Of a stretch of DNA of 64,000 bases, positions 24,475 through 35,158 are shown piece after piece. Below the pieces are notes generated by a model. The model had not been told where the DNA came from. It made no database searches and worked only from the letters and a program-made list of their open reading frames with translations. Positions within the stretch are counted from its first letter, which is position 1; each line of letters opens with the position of its first letter. Position numbers and translations under genes: made by a program. Source of the stretch: Pachypanchax playfairii (lineage: Eukaryota; Chordata; Actinopteri; Cyprinodontiformes; Aplocheilidae); NCBI GenBank assembly GCA_006937955.1, contig SSNP01000020.1:2742211-2806210 (forward strand). Direction: 5' to 3'.

Positions 24475-25799
24475 AGCTGCGTTCTTCATCAACTCATGAG
24501 TGATCCACCGCTATGTGTTCTCTCAAAACAGTTACTTACTTGATCACGTTGCATATCCTTCTTTCAACCACGTTGGTAATCAGCAGCTTGAACAAGAAGA
24601 TTACAGATATTACTCACAGATCCCGTCTGTGTAGAGCTGAGCCTCTGATCGATCTGTAACACTGTCTCCCGCACCGCGGCTGCAACCCCAGAAGCAGCAG
24701 CTGACAGCGTGCTGATAAAGTTAGATGAACTGAAGGAGCTGCACCTTGTGTATCCCAAATTGAACTCCATCACATCACCGGTAATCCTCTAGTCTGAAGT
24801 AAACGCCACAAGCGACCACGTTTTTTTGTAACCGAGGCAGAAGTGAAATATTTTCTTTTCAGCTGGACAAAACGCACCCAGTAATGGAAGATGGCTCCGT
24901 TTTTGTTTTTATTTGGAAATTTGTGGACTAGTCCTGACAGCCTGTTTGTACAGACTCCACAAACACAATAATTTACTACTTTAAGACAAATGAACATAAT
25001 CCTAAACTAGTGGACACACTGACTCAATAACACTACCGCTAGCTACACAGGGCTGGAGCTGCGTGTTGTATATGACTCCCTTTGCTGATGTCACAGGTCC
25101 AGATAATGAAATTGTATGAAATAAAAAAAATGAGGCGTTATGTATCGTAAAAACAAAAATACCTCCAATAAACGTTTCAAATAATCATTTTGGACAACAT
25201 GTCATATGCATTTTAGAACATATTTAACCTGAAACCTGCTCTTTAACATTAAAGGGTGTCAGCTTGTAAGATTAAAAATTGAAAAACATCTAAAGTCACT
25301 ATTTGCATGTAAGTTTAAAAAACTCTGGATCATAAAAACAGTTTTATTTCCACATCAGATGTTCTGTTCTGACACTTGAACTCATCACTTACATCCAGGG
25401 CTTTTTTGTTGTCCTTTCTAATTGATGAAGGCAAACACAGCTATGAAGGGAATTAGCATGTAATGTGTATAATAGTTTGTTATGTGAGCAGGCTGGCACA
25501 AGTGTGTTTATTCTGCTGAAGGCTGAGTTGCCAGGATAACGTGTACACTGAGGTCGAGCTGTGAGTCGGCTTGGACACAAAAACACAGTTTAAGAGCTCG
25601 AGGACACGCCAGCACACTGTGTGAGTGTGTTTGTGTTCTTTAGGACTCACCCTGACCTGGTCTCTGATGAGCAGTCTGAGCTTACGGGTCCAAGAAAAAT
25701 CCTGATAAAACTGTTGATGTTCTGCTTTTTCTAACAAAAACATTCAGTCATTTATGTTCCGAGACCTGATTGTCCTGTTAGTCAGGAAATGAAGGATGA
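24475..25799. other. Intergenic, unassigned
   Basis: A - strand frame at 24773-24564 (MMEFNLGYTRCSSFSSSNFI...) precedes a weak donor-like GTAATAT and could be a promoter-proximal exon of a mobile element; nothing confirms it. The remainder is featureless. Confidence 0.35.
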
Positions 25800-26373
25800 C
25801 ACACATCTCAGGACTTTGTGGTTATTTCTAATTAACCAGTAATATGAAATATTTTATATCTAAAAAACGTCAGGAAACACTGATTAACAGACATTTCAAT
25901 CTGTCTGCATTAAAATTCGGGTGGTTCCGGCTCCATCGGTCAGGCTGCTTCTGCAGCAACTCATTTACGTATATTCATTATTCGAATTTGCTGGACTCTG
26001 ATTGGCTAACAAATTAGCCTATGAGAGCAAGGTATACTGTTTCCTGCCCTGCTGCGCATAGCAACATCAGACGTCGTGTTTTCCTGTTTGCTACGTCTTA
26101 TGCGACAGTTTTTAGCCAGCAGCATGCTAGGCATGGTTTCAACTGCGGGAGCTGCCGAATGCTAACGAACAAAGGAGTTGTGATGAAACAGATACAGACC
26201 GTTCGAACTCGGGAGAAATCGGGTTTTATCGCCACCTGCGTATGAGAGATAAAAACTGAAGGAGAAGTTGTTGACCTGTTTTCACACCCAGTATGAAGGT
26301 AAGAACACCTGTGGAGCTAAAATATTTAACAGAAACCTCAGAAAAAATGTTTTTAATGGAAGGCCCTCTTTAA
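25800..26373 (+). repeat. TTAA-ended dispersed repeat, copy 3
   Basis: About 570 bp. The first terminus is eroded (starts near ACACATCTCAGGACTTTGTG); the far end GGAAGGCCCTCTTTAA is intact. It contains the same GATTGGCTAACAAATTAGCC, GACCTGTTTTCACACCCAGT and AAGGTAAGAACACC blocks as the other copies, plus a block reading TTCGAACTCGGGAGAAATCG that copy 1 lacks. Confidence 0.75.
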
Positions 26374-27779
26374 TCCTATAGTTTATTTTCTAAAAGCACA
26401 TTGAAATGAATTGTATATGTAAAACTTGTTGCACAAGTGTCCTGCTAACAAATCCAACATGATTCCAAGTGCAATTAACATCTGCATCCCAGACACACTG
26501 CTGACCTGCAGCTGGAGGTGCAGCGCAGGTCCACTCCACCCTGGTTTCAACAACCAGGCTTAAGTAGACATATCTGATTTCAAGCTGTTGTCCTACAGAG
26601 GGCTAAAAAAGGTCATCAGCATTGGCAAGTTAGTGGCTTCACCAGATATGAAGGTAAATACACAGACATGGCCAGGCTGGACTTGTGCACGTGTGTACTG
26701 TATAACTTTTTTATCATATTTTTTAATAAAAAATTAGGTCACAGAGTAATAAATAGAAACCATATCAACACTCTAAACCTCGCTGACATTTAGTTTCACT
26801 TTATTTAATAAAAGAGTGATGCAAGCTGGTAAAAGTAAATAACTGGAAGTGGTTTGGTGAGTCATTAATTACTTTTGGAGGGCACTTTGATTTCCACTGG
26901 CAACACGTTGACAATTTCCTCAAGTGATACAGAACAGCGTGATTTGGTTTGATAATCTGCTTCCTCAGAATCGGCATACGAATTGCAAATTGGGAGTGTT
27001 CCAAGTTCCGAAATCATACGAGAACAAAGAATACGAGTCGTTTAAAGACAGAATGTGAAAGTCGAAATCTTCCAGGAAAGATGGAAAACGTGTCATCGCA
27101 CATGGCAGAAGGGCCGACAACTAAATCATTTTCAAGACTATCTGTGGCAATCTTTCTCTTCACTGCATCGATTCACAGGTGAGGAAACATGTGAAAGGTG
27201 ACGAGTGTTTAAAGCGGTAAAGTGGATGAGCAGAGTCTGAGTCACAAACTGAAGGCTCTATCTTGGGCTGCATTAATTAATAGGCCGTATGAAAAAGTCA
27301 ATACAAACTAGATGAAACTGTTTGGAGGTCCTTACAACCAGTTTGTTGCTTTCTTTCTTCTTCTTCTATTTTAATGTGACAGTTGTTGTTGGTTCCACTG
27401 TGACATTTTGGCTATGATCAAATCAGTGAGCACGAGCTAAGTGATGATCCTGTCACACACACATTCACATGCTGGATGTGTGTGTGTGTTCAGTCACGCC
27501 CCCTTTTGTTCACTGAACCCTTTTTCCAGCTGCTTGCTTTCAGCTGAAAGTCTGTTTACTCATTATTAGTGACTGATGAGATAAAATGAGCTTGCATGTG
27601 CAAACAATTAGTCTTTTCTCTGTCCTGCATGTACTTTTACAGTGTTTTATTAAAATAAAAAGCCTGTCTAGTTCAACTCAGCTGTGCATCGAAAGTCAAA
27701 ATAACAAAATAAACTGTTTTTTTTTTCTTTTTATGTGAAAACACAAGCTCGTACTCTTCTCAATTTTCCTTTGAAGACG
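26374..27779. other. rasd1 upstream intergenic region
   Basis: AT-rich. A frame at 27080-27181 (MENVSSHMAEGPTTKSFSRL..., ending at a GTGAGG donor-like site) is unrecognised. It may contain distal rasd1 regulatory DNA, but no defined element can be named. Confidence 0.4.
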
Positions 27780-28000
27780 ATTGGGCAGACGTGACGCACG
27801 CGAATCAGCCATATGATTTCAGGTCTTGATCCCTGATGGAGCTGCAGGGTGACGCGTGACGCATTTTGGAGGCGCGGCAAAAACTTCCTCTATAAATTCG
27901 CAGCCTGCACCCGAATCCCAGCCAGACAGTTCAGAGCACTGCTTGGGATTTGAAACCTCTAACTGAAGCAGCACCACCTGACAGACGGGTGCCGCTTACC
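27780..28000 (+). promoter_or_regulatory. rasd1: rasd1 core promoter and 5' UTR
   Basis: A TATA box (TATAAAT, 27891-27897) lies 104 bp before the start codon, so transcription probably begins near 27920-27925 and the 5' UTR is about 75-80 nt. Upstream are several TGACGC motifs: one near 27791 and two in tandem around 27851-27862. They resemble CRE/ATF half-sites. A TATA promoter with such sites suits an inducible immediate-response gene; regulation by CREB/ATF is inference. Confidence 0.7.
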
Positions 28001-28887
28001 ATGATTAAGAAAATGTCTCCGTCCGAGAATGAGTTCGACATTCCGGCTAAGAATTGTTACCGGATGGTGATACTTGGATCCACTAAAGTTGGAAAGACAG
28101 CCATCATCTCTCGGTTTCTCAATGAGAGATTTGATGATCAGTACACACCTACTATTGAAGACTTTCATAGGAAATTCTACAGCATAAGGGGGGACGTTTA
28201 CCAGCTGGATATTCTGGACACATCTGGAAATCATCCTTTCCCCGCGATGAGGAGGCTCTCGATCCTCACTGGTGTGTTGAGTTTTAAAAACCATCTATCA
28301 TCTCAGGGATTCAACATTTTCTGTGTTTGATATTTAAATGTGTTTTTTCTATTTGTTTTCCAGGTGATGTTTTCATCCTGGTCTTCAGTCTGGACAACAG
28401 AGACTCGTTCCAAGAGGTGCAGCGGCTGAAGCGCCAAATCCACGAGACCAAGTCCTGCCTGCGCAATAAAACCAAGGAGAAGGTGGATGTTCCGCTCGTC
28501 ATCTGCGGCAACAAGTGCGACAGGGACTTTTACCGAGAAGTGCAGGACGAGGAGATCGAGCAGCTGGTCGGTGGAGACGAACATTGCGCGTACTTTGAAA
28601 TATCCGCCAAAAAGAACACCAACGTTGACCAGATGTTTCAGACTCTCTTTACAATGGCCAAGCTGCCGAATGAAATGAGCCCCGACCGCCACTGTAAAGT
28701 TTCCCAGCAGTACGGCGACGTTCTGCACAGAAAGTCTTTTAGAAACAAGAAGTTCAAAGACGGAAACGCGTACGGGATTGTCGCTCCGTTTGCGCGCAGA
28801 CCGAGCGTGCACAGCGACTTGATGTACATAAAGGAGAAAGCGATCGGAGGCAGCCAAACCAAAGAGAAAGGTTGTATCATTTGCTGA
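28001..28887 (+). CDS. rasd1: RASD1 (Dexras1), Ras-like small GTPase, two exons
   Basis: Exons are 28001-28271 and 28364-28887, with a 92-bp GT..AG intron that splits a Gly codon; the product is 264 aa. Motifs seen: P-loop GSTKVGKT (26-33), switch I YTPTIED (48-54), DTSGNHP (73-79) where Ras has DTAGQ, NKCD (140-143), SAK (171-173), and a basic extended C-terminus ending in the CAAX box CIIC. The extension and the DTSG variant are hallmarks of the RASD/Dexras subfamily, and the sequence follows mammalian RASD1 almost throughout. RASD1 is a membrane-attached, dexamethasone-inducible GTPase acting in G-protein, adenylyl cyclase and nNOS signalling. The start is ATG 28001 (MIKKMSPSENEF), matching the family; the frame is open upstream only to a TTG. 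Differences from human: the N-terminus lacks the short leader before MIKK, NKGD is NKCD, and the final CAAX residue is Cys rather than Ser. The next gene, med9, converges on it. Confidence 0.97.
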
Positions 28888-29190
28888 CAACATCTACAAG
28901 AGCTTTTCTCTCATAAAACTAGACAGAACTGTTGAGTCTGTCTCGTAAACCCGAGACCAAAAGCGGGAGACATCTCGATCCGACGGGGTTGAAGGACACG
29001 TGGTGAAGTAGATGCTGTAAATCTGCGTTAGATTTGAGCAGCACTAAAGAAAAAAACAATGTTTACATTTTGCCTTCGTTCATAGAGAAAATGAAACTTG
29101 ACGGTTTGTTGCTGAATGAACAAATTGTGTGTGTATTTATTATGTCTGCATCAATTTTTGCATAAAGAGAAAATAAATCAGTTGTTACTT
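28888..29190 (+). other. rasd1: rasd1 3' UTR with polyadenylation signal
   Basis: The sequence after the stop codon carries AATAAA at 29172-29177, followed by a T-rich stretch with TTTTTTCC and TTTTGTTTTT, which suits a downstream element. The predicted 3' UTR is therefore about 300 nt. Only about 220 bp separate it from the med9 polyadenylation signal on the other strand. Confidence 0.7.
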
Positions 29191-29409
29191 TTTTAAGTCT
29201 TTTTTTCCTCTTTTGTTTTTCAAGCACAACACAGAACAAGTATTTTATACACTGCAATGTTACATTATATATAAAGTATACAACATGAAATGTATATACA
29301 TTATCTCTGTAAACCCCTTTTATCTTCACATCCTATCAATTGGAAAGTCTTTCTCCACAACAGCATCACTTTAAAAACAAACAATCCGAGGACGAAGTTA
29401 TGAAAAACA

Positions 29410-29415
29410 TTTATT
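29410..29415 (-). terminator. med9: med9 polyadenylation signal
   Basis: AATAAA on the - strand (TTTATT on +), about 155 nt downstream of the med9 stop codon. It is the first canonical signal after the coding end, giving a short 3' UTR. Confidence 0.6.
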
Positions 29416-29568
29416 ACAAAAATATTCATAACAAAAAAATGTACAATCACACAACCTCCATTCTTACAAAATATCAACAACAGAAGTCCCAAAATGCCTC
29501 ACACTGCAAAACAAGAAAATCAGCCGCTCTGTGTTTAAACATCCACCCTGTGTCCAAACTGTCCACCA

Positions 29569-31070
29569 TCATGATGCTTTTGGGACATCAAACATGCAGA
29601 GACTTTTATATTTCTGCAGCAGCTGGTTCTTGGTGCGGACCTGCTCCCTCAGTGTGGCCAGCTGCTGCTGCTGCTCCAGAGGACTGCTGTCTATCCCCGG
29701 CATGTTGCTGATCTGCTCACGAGCCTCCTGGATCTTCGTCCTCAGCTTCACCAGCTCCTGATGGACATCTTGGCTGTCCTTGTCCATGCTTTAAAGATAA
29801 AGAGTCAAACAATGCATCATTTTATTGTTGTTATTGTGCAATTTAGCTAAGAATTCCAAAAAAACAAAAACACAGAGTTATATGACAACTGTACTACGAT
29901 TGATGTCATCAAAGTTCATGGTCAAACTTCACTCTGGTACTACTGAACGTGCACTGGACAAAAGCACAATCTCAATTCTCTCAAATCCTGTTGTGGAAAA
30001 AGTCTGACAATAAAATACTAACCTACAGGTAAAAGAATGAATAAAACTGGAAACTAAAATGAAGACAGTTTATATTATACAGAAATATGATGATTAAATC
30101 CCAGAACCATAAGCATTTGACAAATGAGCACATATAGGCTAAAGATGTAAACCTACGTGACTCAACAGACACTAATTTAGTCCGATAACAAGTTTGTAAG
30201 TTCTACATTAATAATGACAACTTTAAGAAACATCTGATCAAATTGTGAAGGTTGAAATGAAATATATTGTAAAAGTTTTGCAAGCAATCACCAACAAATT
30301 ATCAAATCAATTTTTAGCATTTTTTAATCATAAAATAAACATAATGTACAAAATGTTGCAGGATTTGAACATAAGAGCCGCTCAAACAAAGTGCTCACTT
30401 TGGATATCATATTATTTTTTCTAAACCTAAAATGTGAGCATAATCTTTCATTTCTGATATCTTAATAAATCATCTAATAATCTGCGTTATTTGTTTCTAT
30501 TTTTGTTTTACTGTTCAAGCATCTTGATACTGTTTTACTTCGGTTTTACAGTTTTTAACTGGCTTTTATTGTTCTGCTGTATTTGTTTCTATTTGTTTTA
30601 TTGTTGAAACATCTTGATCCCTGTTGTAGCTGTTTTAATGTTAAGCGCTTTGGTCAACAGTATGGTTGTGTGGAAAGTGCTATATAAATAAATATGGTAA
30701 TAAATAAGAATAACCGGAACGCGGTTTGATTAAATGCTACAATGGTCTGCCATACCGTAGTTAGCTCGAGAATTAAATTTCCTTTAGCCTTTTGTATGTT
30801 AACTTACTGAATTTAATTTATTCGGTATTCTCATCATTTTAGAAAGAACGGTGTTCTTTATGTTTCCACCACAGTACGTTAGCAAACCTTTAGCTTTAGC
30901 TAACACGTCAACATTATTAAAAAACAAAAAGAGTTCGGCCCATGAAGACACGCGCACAGGCAGCACGCGCGACACCGTTTGAGCTCTTACCATTTGATAA
31001 TGTCATGAACTAAAGGCAACAAAGAGCAATCTTCATTTTCCTTCTGGAGCTTCTGCTGAGCCACCGCCAT
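29569..31070 (-). CDS. med9: MED9, Mediator complex subunit 9, two exons
   Basis: Exon 1 coding is 31070-30991 (80 nt) and exon 2 is 29788-29569 (220 nt); the 1.2-kb intron has GT..AG ends (donor GTAAGAG). The product is 99 aa. Exon 1 encodes [12 protein letters not shown], then the conserved [12 protein letters not shown]; exon 2 continues [13 protein letters not shown] predicted coiled-coil helix runs over about residues 34-90, with [20 protein letters not shown] ending in [11 protein letters not shown] as in human MED9. MED9 sits in the middle module of Mediator with MED4, 7, 10, 21 and 31 and helps transmit activator signals to RNA polymerase II. Human MED9 is 146 aa; the Pro/Gln-rich N-terminal extension is missing here. 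The start is the first ATG upstream of the conserved motif. The gene converges on rasd1. Confidence 0.95.
30560..30705 (+). repeat. L2-like LINE 3' tail in the med9 intron
   Basis: The stretch contains TTAAGCGCTTTGGTCAACAG and then AAGTGCTATATAAATAAA, the typical 3' end of teleost L2/CR1-group LINE copies. Only the tail is present and no coding remnant is visible. Confidence 0.5.
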
Positions 31071-31130
31071 CAGTCCTTCTGCACTACGGCGCAGGTTGTT
31101 TGCGTCACGTCTCAACCTGATTACATCATC
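31071..31130 (-). promoter_or_regulatory. med9: med9 5' UTR and proximal promoter
   Basis: A short CpG-containing stretch directly upstream of the med9 ATG. It includes TGCGTCACGT (31101-31110; ACGTGACGCA on the coding strand), an ATF/CREB-like site. There is no TATA box, as is usual for a housekeeping Mediator gene. The start site is not resolved. Confidence 0.4.
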
Positions 31131-31300
31131 AGGCTCAGCTGATCTAAGGTTGACTTTTTAATTTTTTATGTCCATATTTAAAATTTCAGAGAAAAATTAA
31201 ACAAATTAATGGACGTTTCAAAGGATTTTAAATTTAGATAAATTAATTCTAATATGATAATTGGCCCTTGTACATGTTTGGGTTAATTTGTATCTCTAAA

Positions 31301-31528
31301 TTAATAATAATTCAACTTTATTCATCTCACAATGGAGAAATTCACTTCTGCATTTAACCCATCCCGAGGGAGCAGGGGGCTGCCTGTGTCATGGCACCTG
31401 GGAGGCAGTTGGAGGTTCAGCATCTTGCCCAAGGATGAATCGACACATGGCTTGTTCGGGTCGGGGATGGAACCTCCAACCTCTCGATCCGAGGACAACC
31501 TCCTTCCCCTTTCGACCACGGCCACCCC
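31301..31528 (-). repeat. tRNA-derived SINE
   Basis: On the - strand it starts near 31528 with GGGGTGGCCGTGGTCGAAAG and has a B-box-like GGAGGTTCCATCCCC. It continues into the TTGGGCAAGATGCTGAACC block and ends GGGTTAAATGCAGAAGTGAA...AATAAAGTTGAATT. This order (tRNA-like head, a body resembling CCTTGAGCAAGGCACCTAA, and a tail with GGGTTAAATGCAGA) is a common teleost SINE layout. Confidence 0.65.
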
Positions 31529-31700
31529 AAATTGTCCCTAGGTGTGACTGTGTGTGTGAATGGTTGTTTGTCTATGTGTGGCTGTGTAATGGACTGGCGA
31601 CTTGTCCAGGGTGTACCCCGCCTCTCGCCCAAAGAGATCGGCACCAGCCCCCCACAACCCTAAAAAAAGGAAGAAGCAGGTTTAGAAAATGGATGGATGG
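31529..31700 (+). repeat. Common teleost interspersed repeat, copy A
   Basis: Contains AATTGTCCCTAGGTGTGA, CCAGGGTGTACCCCGCCTCT and ends ATGGATGGATGG. The same blocks recur at 31865-32225, 20160-20345 and in part at 18365-18490. It is a high-copy teleost repeat with a GGAT-type tail; I do not assign a class. Confidence 0.65.
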
Positions 31701-31864
31701 ACATGTTTGGGTGACAGCATTGGATCTGTTTTCTGTGAGATGCTTGTGAGACTGAGATGATTTGATTGTTCCCTTATTACCGGTGTCACTTAAAGTCTTA
31801 GCAGTTGCCACGCTCATGTCCTACACTTGTGTTCTGGGTTAAAGTGACCCAAAACAGTCAGTTA

Positions 31865-32225
31865 GTCATTATCTGCATCCTCTTATTCCTGTTCAGGGTC
31901 ACGGGGAGATGGTGTCTATCTCCAGCAGTCACTGGGCAAGAGGTGGGGTTACACCAGGATAGGTCATCAGTCCAGCAGGGCCACATATATACAGACAACC
32001 ACTTATACACACTTGCACTTAAGGTCAATTTACAGTTACCAATTAACCTCATGCATATTTTTGGTCTGTAAGAGGAAGTCCACCTTGGAAGAAACCCGCT
32101 GATGCACACGGGGAGAACATGCAAACTGCAGAAAGGTCCCAGCCCAGTTTCAAACCCTGGAATTCCTTGGTGCAAGACAAAAGCACAACCCACTGTGCAA
32201 CCGTGCAGCACATTGACCCAAAACA
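31865..32225 (-). repeat. Common teleost interspersed repeat, copy B (opposite orientation)
   Basis: The same family in reverse orientation and with more of the body. It reads GGGGTTACACCAGGATAGGT, GGTCAATTTACAGTTACCAA, CACGGGGAGAACATGCAAAC and ends in a block resembling AACCCACTGTGCAACCGTGC. Confidence 0.65.
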
Positions 32226-33395
32226 ACTCAACCTAATACATGTATATTCTGTGTTTTCAAGAGAGCCTATCTTTTATTAAGCAGATAACATAAACACAGA
32301 GAACTAAAAACTTATCTTTGTCTTACAGTTTAGATTATTAAATATTTTGCATGGGAGCCCCTACTTCACCCCAAATAGGCCAGAAACCACTTATTGATAG
32401 ACAGAACTAACACACCTGACCTGGGACTGGGAAAAGCCTGAATGCCCCACATACTTCTCTCTGCATGGCAACCTGAAGTACTTACACCTAAAGTCAATTC
32501 ACAGTGTTTACACGTATGACACGTGACATGCGTGAAGAGTGAAACATGTAAGCTGTATAAACATTAGTGTGCACAAATATGGGCTAATATGGGACAATGC
32601 GTCATACTAGATGCCTCTTCTACAAATTGTATTTAGGTCAAGTGTCTGTGTCAGAGCACCAATTAAGTTTTTTTTTCTTTTCACATGTTTTGGAAAAGGT
32701 TTCATAAATTCTCACTGAAAGTGGGTAAAGTGGCTGCACGTGAACAGAGAAATAAATACCTGTGTTGTTGTCATCATGCAAATAAGTAAAGAGATGCTGC
32801 GGCTTGTTTTTTTCCTCTAGTGTTTTTACTGCCCCTCATTTATGTGACATTGTCCCTCCTGCATCCCACATCATGCACCTCGTGAACACTGTCAGAATAA
32901 ACTCTCATTAGCCACCACAAAGAAGAGACACCATCACACAGGCAGTAAATGTCTCATTAAAAGAAACTTTAGTGAGACTTGTTATCAGTGTGGTGTGGGG
33001 CTGACTGATAATTGACTCTCGTGGCTTCTATTATTAATGTTGAGCATCAAATCCTGCTGAAACTTTAAATTCTAAAGGTAAACTAGGTTTTTGCCTCCAC
33101 CTGGAGGTAATGTTTTTTTGTCTGTTAGCGAAATAACTCCAAAATTTATGGATGGATTTTGTTGGATTTTGTTGACATTTATCAAGAAAAGTCAGAAATG
33201 GTCCAAAGAAGAAATGAGTAGATTTTGGGGGAGATCCGGTTCACCGTCTGGATCCAGGAAGTTGTTTTAAGGATTCATTATCATTGTGAGATAGAGCTGT
33301 TTTTAACAAATCTGCATGTAACTCCACAATAAAAGCTCAGAGGAATTGATAAAAAATACTTAGTGAGTTCCAAATAGGTTCTACATGATACCAAT
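32226..33395. other. Intergenic, no gene seen
   Basis: AT-rich sequence between the interspersed repeat and the minisatellite; 33090-33300 reads like an old repeat (CCTCCACCTGGAGGTAATGT) but is not assigned. Confidence 0.45.
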
Positions 33396-33792
33396 GACTG
33401 ATCTGGTTCAAGGACTGATCTGGTTCAAGGACTGATCTGGATTCAAGGACTGATCTGGATTCAAGGACTGATCTGGTTCAAGGACTGATCTGGATTCAAG
33501 GACTGATCTGGATCAAGGACTGATCTGGATTCAAGGACTGATATGGATCAAGGACTGATCTGGATTCAAGGACTGATCTGGATTCAAGGACTGATCTAGG
33601 TCAAGGACTGATCTGGATTCAAGGACTGATCTAGGTCAAGGACTGATCTAGGTCAAGGACTGATCTGGATTCAAGGACTGATCTAGGTCAAGGACTGATC
33701 TGGATTCAAGGACTGATCTGGATTCAAGGACTGATCTGGATTCAAGGACTGATCTAAGTCAAGGACTGATCTGGATTCAAGGACTGATCTGA
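33396..33792 (+). repeat. 17-18-bp minisatellite, about 23 units
   Basis: Tandem units of CTGGATTCAAGGACTGAT (18 bp) and 16-17-bp variants (CTAGGTCAAGGACTGAT, CTGGATCAAGGACTGAT). The unit types alternate irregularly, giving a higher-order pattern. The array lies in intergenic DNA between med9 and usp22. Confidence 0.95.
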
Positions 33793-34850
33793 ATCGTTAC
33801 CAAATTCCTATTTTATTTCATAGGATGTGGAACATGTACATTGACTTGATCTTTTTTAAACATTATTTTTGCCTCACATTTTAATGGTAACTGAAGACAA
33901 TGAGCTCATTTAATTTTCCATTAGCATGGTTCTTCTATTTAATAATAATTTTAAAAAGTAACATTTGATTGATTTGATGCAGGAACAAAAATAAAAGACT
34001 TTGCATCTTTCATGAATTCATCCTCATGCAGCTCAGGGAATGAGCTTTAGGACTAAATGGGAGAGTTTCTTGTAACTTCTTGGCCTGGAAAACTTTAGGA
34101 GACTTCAAACTGAACCCATCAACATCTCTCCCTGAGTGTTTCGCCTTGCCCCGCCCACCGCCTAGTGACATCAAAGTGCAGCTGACAGTTTCCAACAGAT
34201 GGGTCACATCCCAGCATCTCAGGCACAGAGCTGGCAAGATGCAGATGCCCTGACTACTGACTGGTCATCTAATCATAGCACACGTCTCGACATGAGAAAC
34301 CAGCGTCAACTGAAAGCTTTACGTCAATCTAAGTCACAGCAGAGTTATATAACACACCAGCTCAGACCTTCTACTGCCTCTTGAAATTGTTTCTTTTTAG
34401 TGCAGGAGATGTAATTTTCTTCGGTGAATCCCCAGTTTCATAGAAAAAAGATTTTAACAAACTATCTTTGTGAGACTGATAAAGAACCCATTATTTACAG
34501 ATCAGAGTCCATATGTGGGTCCCAATAATCAATCTGTTCCTGATTAGTAACTGTAAATTTCAGGAGAGCTGAATCTGAGTTCTGATAATCTCCCATTGTG
34601 CTTTTTGAGTTGATCTTTCTGATATATTACGTTTGTTTTTTTTTGTCTTCTGTCGTTCCCTTTGTAAAGGAGGTTGTTTTAGCTTTGTCCACACAGAAAT
34701 ATTTTTTGTTTTTTTAATGTTACTAGAATGTTTTTTTTTCATCCATATAAAAACACAAAAAACATCCCATAAACAATGTAGTGACCATGCCTGACTGATT
34801 CTGATTCTATAAAATGACCTGCTGAGACCATTCCAATAACCTTCTCACAG

Positions 34851-34900
34851 CCTCATCGTCAACACTCTCACTAACACAGGTGAGAATGTTGACGATGAGG
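34851..34900. repeat. 21-bp inverted repeat hairpin inside the Tc1 remnant
   Basis: The left arm at 34851-34871 (CCTCATCGTCAACACTCTCAC) and the right arm at 34880-34900 are reverse complements with one mismatch, around an 8-nt loop. It lies in the region between the lost left TIR and the transposase start. Confidence 0.8.
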
Positions 34901-35158
34901 CTGGAGATCATGATGTCATGCTGATGGAGTTAGAATAGCAGACTGGATGTGTTATCATTGTTGTTCCTGTTAACCTGGTCACCTGCAAAGAAACACGTGC
35001 AGCATTGTTGTGTTGCATTAAAAAGCTTCACAGGCAGAATATTGTTGCAACTAAGATGAAACTAAATCAACTGTTTATTAGATCATCAAGAACTTCAAGG
35101 AAAGAAGTTCAATTACTGTGAAGAAAAGTCCAGTAAGTACCAGGACCGTCTCCTAAAG

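Noticed and set aside
24564..24773. 69-codon - strand frame MMEFNLGYTRCSS
   Set aside because: Only a weak donor nearby and no homology recognised. Listed as unassigned intergenic.
27950..28000. Upstream in-frame extension of rasd1 (17 extra residues)
   Set aside because: It would begin at TTG, and the sequence lies in the 5' UTR close to the predicted start site. ATG 28001 gives the family N-terminus MIKKMSP.
33396..33792. CRISPR-like array
   Set aside because: Tandem 17-18-bp minisatellite without spacers.
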